Position numbers and translations under genes: made by a program
DNA from: Bacillus xiapuensis
GTDB lineage: Bacteria; Bacillota; Bacilli; Bacillales; Domibacillaceae
Reading direction: 5' to 3'
Assembly (NCBI RefSeq): GCF_002797355.1
Contig: NZ_KZ454939.1
Span: 839,828-903,827, forward strand
Length of the DNA stretch: 64,000 nucleotides
Shown: in pieces, positions 18,029 through 26,700 of the stretch
Layout of the letters: every line of letters begins with the position of its first letter
How positions within the stretch are numbered: the first letter of the stretch is position 1
Notes under the pieces: generated by a model
What the model saw: the letters and a program-made list of their open reading frames with translations, nothing else
Told to the model about the DNA's origin: nothing
Databases searched by the model: none

Positions 18029-20986
18029 ATGACGCAGTATGTGGATGTGACAATTAATGGACAGAAAGTAAAGGTGCCTAGCCAGTCTTCTGTCATGCAG
18101 GCTGTTCAGGAGCAGGAGATTGAAGTGCCGAATGTCTGTTATCATCCGGGCCTTGGTGCCATCGAAACCTGTGATACATGTATCGTGGAGGTGAACGGGG
18201 AATTTGTTCGGTCCTGCTCTGCGACTGTGCAAAACGGGGATGTGATTAACACAGCCTCACCAGAAGTGAAGCGGGCGCAGAATATCGCGATGGACCGGAT
18301 TTTATATAATCATGAGCTATATTGTACGGTGTGTGACTATAACAACGGCCGGTGTGAAATACATAACACAGTCAAGGAAATGAAAATTGAACACCAGAGC
18401 GAACCGTTTACGCCGAAGCCGCATGAAGTGGATCGGAGCAACCCGTTCTACCGATACGATCCCGATCAATGTATTTTATGCGGCCGCTGTGTGGAAGCGT
18501 GTCAGGACGTGCAGGTGACGGAAACGCTGTCTATTGACTGGAGTCTTAAACGGCCCCGTGTCATTTGGGATAATGGCGTAAGCATCAATGAATCTTCCTG
18601 CGTATCCTGCGGCCATTGTTCGACAGTGTGTCCGTGCAATGCCATGATGGAAAAAGGAATGGAAGGGGAAGCGGGCTATTTAACCGGCATCGACAAGAAA
18701 ACGCTTCGTCCAATGATTGAAATCACGAAAAATGTTGAAACGGGATACAGCTCCATCATGGCCATTTCTGACATGGAAGCGGCAATGCGGGAAGCGCGGG
18801 TAAGAAAGACGAAGACCGTTTGTACGTATTGCGGCGTGGGCTGCAGCTTTGAAGTGTGGACGAAAGACCGAGAGATATTAAAGGTTGAACCGCTGATGGA
18901 AGCACCTGCAAATGGCATTTCCACCTGCGTGAAAGGAAAATTCGGCTGGGATTTTGTCAATAGCAAAGAGCGGCTGACCAAGCCGCTCATCCGTGAAGGC
19001 GATACCTTCCGTGAAGCGGAATGGGAAGAGGCCCTCAATTTGATTGCTAAAAAGTTCACCGAAGCGAAGGAGACGTACGGACCGGATTCGCTCGCTTTTA
19101 TCAGCTCCTCTAAATGTACGAATGAGGAATCGTATTTGATGCAAAAGCTGAGCCGGGCGGTCGTGGGTACGAATAACATCGACAACTGTTCCCGCTACTG
19201 CCAAACGCCGGCTACGGTCGGGCTGTTCCGCACGGTTGGCTACGGAGGAGATTCCGGAACGATTAAAGATATCGAAAAAGCCGCTCTTGTGCTGGTGGTA
19301 GGATCAAACACATCTGAATCCCATCCCGTTTTAGCTACGAGAGTAAAACGGGCCCACAAGCTGAATGGCCAAAAGCTGATTGTGGCTGATCTGCGCAAGC
19401 ATGAAATGGCGGATCGCTCGGATCTGTTTATTCAGCCGAAGCCGGGAACGGATCTCGTCTGGATTTCAGCTGTTGCAAAATACATCCTTGATAACCAAAT
19501 GGAAGACAAAGAATTTTTGAAAACGCGTGTGAATGGGCTGGATGAATATATTCAAAGTCTTGAACCGTATACGATGGAATACGCTGAGAAGGTGACGGGG
19601 GTAGCGAAAGAAGAGCTCATTCAAATCGCTGAAGCTATTCACCAAGCGCCTTCCACTTGCATCCTTTGGGCGATGGGGGTTACCCAGCATGTCGGGGGAA
19701 GCGATACAAGCACAGCCATTTCAAATTTGCTGCTGATCACCGGAAACTATGGAAAACCGGGAGCGGGCAGTTACCCGCTGCGGGGCCATAACAACGTACA
19801 GGGAGCCGGCGATTTTGGAGCCATGCCGGATCGATTGCCAGGATATGAGAAAATAACGGATGAAGCCGTGCGCCGCAAGTATGAAAAAGCCTGGAACGTG
19901 AAGCTGCCAAAAGAACCGGGAATGAATAATCATGAAATGGTTGCGGGCATTCACTCTGGAGATGTCAAGGTTATGTACTTAAAAGGGGAAGAAATGGGCA
20001 TGGTGGATTCAAACTTAAACTATGTTCATGAAGCTTTCGAGAAGCTGGATTTCTTCGTCGTACAAGACATTTTCTTTTCGAAGACAGCTCAATACGCGGA
20101 TGTTGTGCTGCCGGCGGCTCCTTCCTTTGAAAAAGAGGGAACCTTCACCAACACCGAGCGCCGGATTCAGCGCCTGTATGAAGTGTTTGAGCCGCTGGGT
20201 GAGTCCAAGCCGGACTGGCAAATCATTATGGAAGTGGCCAACAGCTTAGGTGCCGGCTGGGAGTATCAGCACCCAGGCGAGATTATGGAAGAAGCCGCAA
20301 GCTTGATAGAGCTTTATGCCGGTGTCACTTATGAACGCTTAGAAGGCTTTAACAGCCTGATGTGGCCGGTAGCTGAGGACGGCACAGACACTCCGCTTCT
20401 ATTCACCGACCGCTTCCCGTTTCCTGATGGAAAAGCGAGATTGTATCCTGTGAAATGGACCGAACCGATCCAATATGAAGAGGAATACGATTTGCATGTC
20501 AATAACGGGCGCATGCTGGAGCACTTCCACGAAGGCAATTTGACATATAAATCGGAAGGCATCACTTCGAAAACGCCGAGTGTTTTCCTAGAGGTTTCGC
20601 CGGAATTGGCGAAAGAGAGAGGGCTTGAAGACGGAACGGTCGTACGTCTGACGTCTCCATACGGAAATGTAAAAGTGCCGTGCGTCGTAACGGATCGGGT
20701 AAAAGGAAAAGAAGTGTACTTGCCGATGAACGACTCTGGAGAAGGAGCGGTCAACTACTTAACGAGCAGCTATGCCGATAAGGACACGGATACGCCTGCG
20801 TATAAAGAAGTGAAGGCCAAAATGGAAATACTGCAAGCGAAAGGTGAAAATCCGCTTCCGCGCATCAATCATCGCCGCGGAAATCCAAACCCCCAAATCG
20901 GCGTAGAAGTGGAGAAAAAGTGGGCGCGGCCTGATTACATCTTCCCAGGGGATCTTGTTAAGAAGGGAGTGAAAAAAGGTGGCTAG
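18029..20986 (+). CDS. Formate dehydrogenase, alpha subunit (Mo/W-bis-MGD)
   Basis: A 985-residue cytosolic formate dehydrogenase like YrhE/YjgC of B. subtilis, oxidising formate to CO2. Domains in order: an N-terminal [2Fe-2S] domain (C37, C48, C51, C63); a His-Cys3 [4Fe-4S] motif HELYCTVCDYNNGRC near 93-107; two ferredoxin clusters (CILCGRCVEAC and CVSCGHCSTVCPC); then the molybdopterin domain with [4Fe-4S] site CTYCGVGC near 264. The catalytic position lies in NCSRYCQTP and is Cys, not selenocysteine. The C-terminal dinucleotide-binding domain follows (VRLTSPYGNVKVP). No twin-arginine signal is present, so it is soluble. Start ATG 18029 with AAGGAGG. Its partner follows with an 8-bp overlap. 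moaB and moeA elsewhere in the window make its cofactor. Confidence 0.93.
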   Translation: MTQYVDVTINGQKVKVPSQSSVMQAVQEQEIEVPNVCYHPGLGAIETCDTCIVEVNGEFVRSCSATVQNGDVINTASPEVKRAQNIAMDRILYNHELYCTVCDYNNGRCEIHNTVKEMKIEHQSEPFTPKPHEVDRSNPFYRYDPDQCILCGRCVEACQDVQVTETLSIDWSLKRPRVIWDNGVSINESSCVSCGHCSTVCPCNAMMEKGMEGEAGYLTGIDKKTLRPMIEITKNVETGYSSIMAISDMEAAMREARVRKTKTVCTYCGVGCSFEVWTKDREILKVEPLMEAPANGISTCVKGKFGWDFVNSKERLTKPLIREGDTFREAEWEEALNLIAKKFTEAKETYGPDSLAFISSSKCTNEESYLMQKLSRAVVGTNNIDNCSRYCQTPATVGLFRTVGYGGDSGTIKDIEKAALVLVVGSNTSESHPVLATRVKRAHKLNGQKLIVADLRKHEMADRSDLFIQPKPGTDLVWISAVAKYILDNQMEDKEFLKTRVNGLDEYIQSLEPYTMEYAEKVTGVAKEELIQIAEAIHQAPSTCILWAMGVTQHVGGSDTSTAISNLLLITGNYGKPGAGSYPLRGHNNVQGAGDFGAMPDRLPGYEKITDEAVRRKYEKAWNVKLPKEPGMNNHEMVAGIHSGDVKVMYLKGEEMGMVDSNLNYVHEAFEKLDFFVVQDIFFSKTAQYADVVLPAAPSFEKEGTFTNTERRIQRLYEVFEPLGESKPDWQIIMEVANSLGAGWEYQHPGEIMEEAASLIELYAGVTYERLEGFNSLMWPVAEDGTDTPLLFTDRFPFPDGKARLYPVKWTEPIQYEEEYDLHVNNGRMLEHFHEGNLTYKSEGITSKTPSVFLEVSPELAKERGLEDGTVVRLTSPYGNVKVPCVVTDRVKGKEVYLPMNDSGEGAVNYLTSSYADKDTDTPAYKEVKAKMEILQAKGENPLPRINHRRGNPNPQIGVEVEKKWARPDYIFPGDLVKKGVKKGG

Positions 20987-21527
20987 AGCAATCACTCAGA
21001 TCCAGCGCGCCGAAATAACGGAAGAAGAGCAGCGGCTCCAGGACTTACAAGAAATCGAAGCCATTTTGATTGAACATAAGGATTCATTGAGAGCTTTTCT
21101 TGAAGTGCTTGAAAAAGTGAATGAACGGGGCGGATTAGATTTAGCTTCCGGTTTGTTTGAACGCGGGGATGAAGTTCTCCACGTGCTTGTGAAAGCGGCT
21201 GATCATCCGGGAGCGACGAATATATTGAAAAACGGCTTGCTTTTAATCGGAGCGCTCGGCCGGCTAAACATCGAGAAGATGATGCCTATTATTGAAAAGC
21301 TAAACGGCGGCATTGAGCAGGCTTCTGAATGGAGCGAAGGAGAGCGTTCTCTTATAAGTCTGATTGGCCAAACCAATTGGAAGGAGAACCTAATGTTTTT
21401 AATGGCTTTTCTAAAGGGAATCGGTGGTTCCAAAGAAAAGCAAGGAGAAGAAAAGAACAAAAGCGGATGGCTGATTGCAGCGGCCGGCCTATCTCTGGCG
21501 GGGCTGATGCTGCTGAGAAGAAGATGA
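20979..21527 (+). CDS. DUF1641 protein, formate dehydrogenase partner (YrhD-like)
   Basis: A 182-residue protein with a GTG start that overlaps the end of the formate dehydrogenase gene, served by AAGGGAG. The central part, about residues 60-115 (ADHPGATNILKNGLLLIGALGRLNIEKMMPIIEKL), matches the DUF1641 family, which regularly sits after YrhE/YjgC-type dehydrogenases. The C-terminus has a single hydrophobic helix followed by Arg residues (WLIAAAGLSLAGLMLLRRR), suggesting a tail anchor that could hold the dehydrogenase at the membrane. That role is inference; the family has no firmly known activity. Confidence 0.82.
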   Translation: MARAITQIQRAEITEEEQRLQDLQEIEAILIEHKDSLRAFLEVLEKVNERGGLDLASGLFERGDEVLHVLVKAADHPGATNILKNGLLLIGALGRLNIEKMMPIIEKLNGGIEQASEWSEGERSLISLIGQTNWKENLMFLMAFLKGIGGSKEKQGEEKNKSGWLIAAAGLSLAGLMLLRRR

Positions 21528-21536
21528 AGAAGATTA

Positions 21537-21575
21537 GGGGATGTTCCGTTTAAAGCGGAACATCCCCCTTTGCTT
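21537..21575 (+). terminator. Terminator of the formate dehydrogenase operon
   Basis: A strong 12-bp stem: GGGGATGTTCCG (21537-21548) pairs with CGGAACATCCCC (21556-21567), followed by CTTTGCTTT. Confidence 0.85.
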
Positions 21576-21594
21576 TAAAGTGCGGGTAAGGCCG

Positions 21595-21726
21595 TTACTC
21601 AATCGGCTTACCGGCTTCCCCTTCTTTTTCAAACCTCGCTGAACCTGGATAATGCAGCGATTGGTCCCGGTCAGATTCTGTTTTTTTCTGATGCTTGAGT
21701 TTCTTTTCTTGGCGATCCTTTCCCAT
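21595..21726 (-). CDS. Small hydrophilic protein, possibly YpzI-like
   Basis: A 43-residue, highly charged protein starting MGKDRQEKKLKHQKK and ending EAGKPIE. The start ATG 21726 has GGAGG 8 nt upstream; an ATG at 21732 is too close to that site. The MGKDRQEKKL...ESDRDQSLHYPG pattern recalls small Bacillus proteins annotated YpzI, but I hold that loosely. The upstream side is immediately occupied by repeat copy C, so the repeat lies in its 5' untranslated region. Confidence 0.6.
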   Translation of the reverse strand: MGKDRQEKKLKHQKKTESDRDQSLHYPGSARFEKEGEAGKPIE

Positions 21727-21740
21727 TTTCATCACCTCCC

Positions 21741-21930
21741 TTTATCCCGCATGGAAGATGCCGCAAGACTTCTCTTCAAGAAGGGAGCGGGGAACCCAAC
21801 GACTTAAGGAGGATTCCGGCACCTGCATGCCCGATGACAAAGGCGCTGTAGCAGGAAACTGCGATGGCAGCCTTTGTCCGTCTTTTTAACAGCGGGGGAT
21901 GAGCCCCCCCTGCTACTTTATAAGCTCTCC
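21741..21930 (+). repeat. Dispersed intergenic repeat, copy C
   Basis: One of the best-preserved copies. It starts TTTATCCCGCATGGAAGATG, has TGCATGCCCGATGACAAAGG in the middle, then GGCAGCCTTTGTCCGTCTTT, AACAGCGGGGGATGAGCC and CTTTATAA at the end. The left TTTATCCCGC can pair with the right GCGGGGGATGA. It begins directly at the ribosome binding site of the leftward small gene at 21726. Confidence 0.75.
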
Positions 21931-22041
21931 ATTTGAAAGGCATTCATTCTTGCTGCATTAGAACAAATGAAAGTCATAATTGCTTTTATCTCAGGAGACA
22001 ATAAAAAAGCAAGCGATCAACGGGTAAAGGGAGTGAATAGA

Positions 22042-22221
22042 ATGGGGCAAAGCCATCAGTTTAAACCGGGGCAAAAGGCGCCGAATAATGGAAATTACGT
22101 TGAAATCGGCGAAACCGGCAGCACAGTCAACAACCCGAAAAAAGTGAAATTGCATGCCGGCGATACGTTCCCGGATACAACGAATAAAGATCGCGTCTGG
22201 ATGTATCAGCGCAAACCGTAA
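22042..22221 (+). CDS. yjzC: YjzC family protein
   Basis: A 59-residue protein starting MGQSHQFKPGQKAPNNG, with VEIGETGSTVNNP and a basic tail WMYQRKP. This is the pattern of YjzC of B. subtilis, a small conserved protein of unknown function found in Bacillus. Start ATG 22042 has AAAGGGAG upstream. It precedes the SspK-like gene by 14 bp, so the two may be co-transcribed during sporulation. Confidence 0.8.
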   Translation: MGQSHQFKPGQKAPNNGNYVEIGETGSTVNNPKKVKLHAGDTFPDTTNKDRVWMYQRKP

Positions 22222-22235
22222 GAGGAGGACTAAGG

Positions 22236-22397
22236 ATGAGAAACAAAGCAAAAAATCTTTCTCAAGATATGAATGTGGAGGCCGGAAAAGCGCGGGCAAA
22301 GGCTCAATATGCTTCCAAAAGAGCCAACGGCACCAATCAAACGAACCCGCAAGAGCGGATGATAGCTTCCAATCAGCGAGAATCCAATGATACATGA
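22236..22397 (+). CDS. sspK: Small acid-soluble spore protein, SspK-like
   Basis: A 53-residue basic protein starting MRNKAKNLSQDMN. The segment KARAKAQYASKRANGTNQTN followed by PQERMIASNQRE closely follows the SspK pattern ([23 protein letters not shown]). SspK is a minor spore-core protein made in the forespore. AGAGGAGG precedes the ATG. A strong terminator follows at 22411. Confidence 0.8.
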   Translation: MRNKAKNLSQDMNVEAGKARAKAQYASKRANGTNQTNPQERMIASNQRESNDT

Positions 22398-22410
22398 GGA
22401 CAGATCGTCT

Positions 22411-22440
22411 AAAAACCAGCCGAATTGGCTGGTTTTTTTA
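22411..22440 (+). terminator. Terminator after sspK
   Basis: AAAAACCAGCC pairs with GGCTGGTTTTT around a GAATT loop, with a run of seven T. It is a textbook intrinsic terminator. Confidence 0.9.
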
Positions 22441-22565
22441 TAAAAAAGTTAATATAAAATCATTGACTGTTAACGAATGTGTATGTTATTATTATAAATT
22501 TGTTAAAAACCATGAACTATGTTATCCTTGTATTAAGAAGGTTCGAATACTTGGAGGTTGATGGT

Positions 22566-23045
22566 ATGTTTCAAATAGGCGATTATATCGTGTATCCGCT
22601 GCATGGAGCCGGGGTAATTGAAGCGATTGAAGAAAAGGAAGTGCTGGGGAAGAAACGGGAGTATTGTGTGATGAACTTTCTGATTAATCAGTTGCGGGTC
22701 ATGATCCCGATTGAACGGATGTCTCAAGCCTGCGTGCGGAAGGTGGCAGACACGGAAACGATGAAAGAAGTGCTGAAGCGTGTATGTTCAGGAACGACCG
22801 ATCCATCCATTCCGTATAAACAAAGATATAAAGTGAATATGGAGAAGCTAAAAACAGGCCGCCTGGAAGAAGAAGCGGAAGTTATTCGCGATCTCATGCG
22901 GATGGACAAAGAGAAAAAGCTGAATTCAAGCGAAAAGACGATGCTGCGAGATGCACAAAGATATGTAGTGAGCGAAGTGGAATTAATTAAAGGGGTTACA
23001 GAAGAGGAAGCGGCGAAACTATTGAGAAAACGAATGACGGTTTAA
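22566..23045 (+). CDS. CarD/CdnL-family transcription regulator
   Basis: A 159-residue protein with an N-terminal Tudor-like RNA-polymerase-interaction domain (MFQIGDYIVYPLHGAGVIEAIEEKEVLG) and a helical C-terminal half (about 60-159) with LKTGRLEEEAEVIRDLMRMD and a positively charged end. This is the CarD/CdnL fold, which binds the RNA polymerase beta subunit and stabilises open complexes; the B. subtilis homologue is YdeB. The start ATG 22566 follows GGAGGTTGATGGT. The open frame extends upstream to 22479 but without a ribosome binding site. It is monocistronic. Confidence 0.88.
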   Translation: MFQIGDYIVYPLHGAGVIEAIEEKEVLGKKREYCVMNFLINQLRVMIPIERMSQACVRKVADTETMKEVLKRVCSGTTDPSIPYKQRYKVNMEKLKTGRLEEEAEVIRDLMRMDKEKKLNSSEKTMLRDAQRYVVSEVELIKGVTEEEAAKLLRKRMTV

Positions 23046-23142
23046 CGGGGCGGAGAAAAGAAAACAGGCGTGGCCTCATTCGTTGTATAAGGACTGCTGA
23101 ATTGTTATTCTTATTACGAACAATAAACGAGAGGTGTTTCAT

Positions 23143-23376
23143 GTGGGAAAATGTCAAATCGATCATTCGCTGGAGGATGTAAAACGGAAATTAGCCAGTC
23201 AGCAAAATTTTTTATCTGGTGAGTTATATCAAGATCTTCAAGTGTTTCTTCAGAAAACTCCAACTCAAGCGGAACTTAATGAAGCGTTTCACCTTTTAAA
23301 GAAGTATGATCTGTCTCCTGAAGAAGAACAAGAGCGCAGAAATCAAGCATTTCGTCAGCTGATGAACCGCCAATGA
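23143..23376 (+). CDS. Small hypothetical protein
   Basis: A 77-residue soluble, mostly helical protein (IDHSLEDVKRKLASQQ, then LNEAFHLLKKYDLSPEEEQERR). The GTG at 23143 is chosen because GAGAGGTG lies 7 nt before it; a GTG at 23134 is inside that site. I know similar small proteins only as uncharacterised Bacillus proteins. A terminator follows. Confidence 0.6.
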   Translation: MGKCQIDHSLEDVKRKLASQQNFLSGELYQDLQVFLQKTPTQAELNEAFHLLKKYDLSPEEEQERRNQAFRQLMNRQ

Positions 23377-23434
23377 AGCAGAGGGGCGGCCATGTTAGCT
23401 GCAAGAAGAAGGGGTTACCGGTCTTCTTAAATGC

Positions 23435-23486
23435 AAAAGGGCATCCGGCAGTCAAAGAATGGACTTGCTGGAAAGCCCTTTTTTTT
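23435..23486 (+). terminator. Terminator before gltA
   Basis: AAAAGGGC (from 23435) pairs with GCCCTTTT, with an inner imperfect stem (GGCAGTC/GACTTGCT) and eight T. Confidence 0.8.
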
Positions 23487-23542
23487 GTTGAGAAAATGGT
23501 GTTTCACTTAGCGGCAATAATGTGCTGATCATTTATTGGATT

Positions 23543-23613
23543 AATCATTCTTAAAAAGTGATTGATTTGATATGAACAATATATTGTTTAGATGAACAAA
23601 AGAACACTATAAT
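23543..23613 (+). promoter_or_regulatory. gltA promoter with LysR-type box
   Basis: The -10 is TATAAT (23608-23613) and the -35 TTGTTT (23584-23589), with 18-bp spacing. Upstream, AATCA (23543-23547) and TGATT (23559-23563) form an inverted repeat with an 11-bp gap, the T-N11-A layout of LysR-type sites, centred about 67 bp before the predicted start. That matches where GltC-type activators bind on gltA promoters. No gltC gene is adjacent. The hexamers are seen; the regulator is inferred. Confidence 0.5.
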
Positions 23614-23706
23614 GAATTACAAGCTCAATGATGAATGGTTAATTAAAATTAAAATATTCCCAATATTAAGTTTTTTATAACGAGCGAAACAAGGAAGGGT
23701 GATCAC

Positions 23707-26700
23707 ATGAACCAGATAAAGCCGCCTAAGCAGCAAGGACTCTACCATCCAGCATTTGAACATGATGCCTGCGGAATTGGGTTCGTTGCCAATATAAAAG
23801 GTAAGTCTTCTCGGGAAATCATTAAGCAGGGCATTATGATGCTTTGCCGGCTGGAACATCGCGGCGGTCAAGGGGATGATCCAGAAACAGGAGACGGAGC
23901 GGGAATCATGGTGCAAATTCCACATCCATTTTTTCAAGAGGCATGTTCAGAATTTCACATTCCTGCCCCTGGAGCGTACGGCGTGGGAATGCTGTTCTTG
24001 CCTCAAAGTTTACAGTCCCGGACTCAATGTGAAGAGCTATTCAATCAAATCATTGAAGAAGAAGGCCAGACATTGCTGGGCTGGAGAACGGTACCGGTGG
24101 ATGACACGGCAATAGGGGAATCAGGCAAACAAAGCCAGCCGTGTATTCGCCAAGTGTTTATTGCTAAAGCGAATGCTGAAATGGATGAGCAGGCGTTCGA
24201 GCGCAAGCTGTATGTGATTCGCAAGCGCGCTGAACAAGCGGTTGCTTCAGAAATGCTGGCGGGGGAGGAGAGCTTCTATGTTGCCAGTCTATCCACACGG
24301 ACGATTGTGTATAAAGGGATGCTGACACCTGGACAATTGGATATGTATTACTTGGATCTGCAGCATAGCGCCTTTACATCCGCTTTTGCCCTTGTCCATT
24401 CACGCTTTAGCACAAATACCTTTCCGACCTGGGAAAGAGCGCATCCAAATCGCTACTTGATTCACAACGGCGAGATTAACACCCTAAAGGGCAATGTGAA
24501 TTGGATGAAAGCCCGCGAACAGCTGTTAGAATCGAGTTCTTTTGGTGAAGACCTGAAGAAAGTTCTGCCGATTATCGATCTTTCAGGCAGCGATTCATCC
24601 ATGTTTGATAATTGCTTTGAATTCCTCGTTCTTTCGGGCCGTCCGCTGGTTCATGCGGCGATGATGATGATCCCTGAGCCTTGGGATCAAAATGAATTGA
24701 TGGATGATCAGCTGCGGGCTTTCTATGAATATCACAGTCACTTGATGGAGCCTTGGGACGGTCCGGCGGCTATGGCATTTACCGATGGCAGACAAATTGG
24801 AGCAATGCTGGACCGCAATGGGCTTCGGCCGGCCAGATATTATGTGACAAGCGATGATATGATCATTTTTGCTTCAGAGGTGGGCGTGCTTGATATTCCG
24901 CCCGAAAATGTGGTGGAAAAAGGAAGGTTAAGCCCGGGAAAGCTGCTTCTCGTTGACTTAACTGCCGGAGAGCTGCTGACGAATGAACAGATTAAGCGCA
25001 GCATAGCGGCTGCCAAGCCGTATAATCAATGGCTGGAAGAGAACTTGATTCACATCGATGATCTGAAAGCAGAAGGGGAGGTAAGCGAGCAAGAGCTGGA
25101 CTCTCTCACTGCCTGTCAGAAAGCTTTTCTCTATACGTATGAGGAAGTGGATAAGCAGCTCAAGCCTATGGCCAGCGAAGGCAAAGAACCGATCGGATCG
25201 ATGGGGAATGATACGCCATTAGCGGTGCTGTCGAATCAGCCGCAGCTGTTATACCATTATTTTCAGCAGCAATTCGCGCAAGTGACGAATCCTCCAATTG
25301 ATGCGCTTCGGGAGCAGTTTGTTACCTCCACGGTTACATGGCTGGGAGGAGAAGGGAATTTGCTTGAGCCTTCGGAAAAGAACTGCCGGCGAATCCGTCT
25401 GGAAACCCCGATTTGTACAAATGAGCAGCTGGCTAAGCTGCATCAGCAGCTTCATCCTGAATTTCGCACACTTACCGTATCCGCTCTTTTTGAAGCAAAC
25501 AAGGGGGAAGAAGCGTTAGAGGAAGCATTGCAGCGCTTATTTCAAAGAGCTGATCAGGCGATTGAGAAAGGCGCCCGCTTGATTGTGCTGTCGGATCGCG
25601 GAATGGATCCTGATTGGGCGGCCATCCCTTCTTTGCTGGCTGTTAGCGGATTGCATCATCATCTGGTGCGGCAAGGAACGCGCACAAAGGTAAGCATTAT
25701 CGCGGAAACAGGAGAAGCGCGGAACGTCCATCAATTTTGTCTGCTGCTCGGCTATGGAGCAGATGCGATTAATCCATATCTGGCTTTGGCTGCCGTTAAA
25801 GAAATGGTCGCCGCTGGACAAATTCAGCATCCGACCTATGAGGAAGCGGAAAAGACTTATATTCAGGCTGCGACAAGCGGAATCGTCAAAGTTCTATCCA
25901 AAATGGGTATTTCCACTGTGCAAAGCTACCGCGGCGCGCAAATATTTGAAGCAATCGGAATTGGCCGTGAGGTGATTGACAAGTACTTCACGGGCACAGT
26001 TTCCCAATTGGGCGGCATAACGATAGAAACGATCGCCAAAGAAACGCTGCTGCGGCACAGACAGGCGTTTCATGCGAACAGCAGTCAGGAACTGGAGCCG
26101 GGGAGCGACTTTCAATGGCGTCATCATGGCGAACACCATGCGTTTCGCCCGACAACCATTCACACTCTGCAGCATGCTTGCCGGACGAATGATTATATAC
26201 TTTATAAAAAGTATGCTGAGATGGCGAATGAAGAACAGCTTATTTTTCTCCGCAGCTTGTTTCAGTTCAAGGAAACCGAATCGATTGCGATCGAAGATGT
26301 GGAATCGGTGGAATCGATTTGCCGCCGCTTTAAAACGGGCGCAATGTCCTATGGCTCTTTAAGCAAGGAAGCGCATGAAACGCTGGCAATCGCCATGAAC
26401 CGCCTCGGCGGCAAGAGCAACAGCGGAGAAGGGGGAGAGCATCCAAGCCGCTATCTTCCTGATGAAAACGGCGATTTGCGCCGAAGTGCGATTAAGCAAG
26501 TTGCTTCCGGCCGCTTCGGTGTAACTAGCCATTACCTAGTCAACGCTGATGAGATCCAAATCAAGATGGCTCAAGGTGCGAAGCCGGGAGAGGGAGGTCA
26601 GCTGCCCGGGGAGAAAGTTTATCCATGGATTGCCGAAGTTCGAGGCTCCACTCCCGGCGTAGGACTGATTTCACCTCCGCCGCACCACGATATTTATTCT

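Noticed and set aside
17816-18232. 138-codon minus-strand frame across the fdhA start
   Set aside because: It overlaps the formate dehydrogenase N-terminus and has no family features.
18029-20986. Selenocysteine formate dehydrogenase
   Set aside because: The frame is continuous and the catalytic position in NCSRYC is Cys; there is no in-frame TGA.
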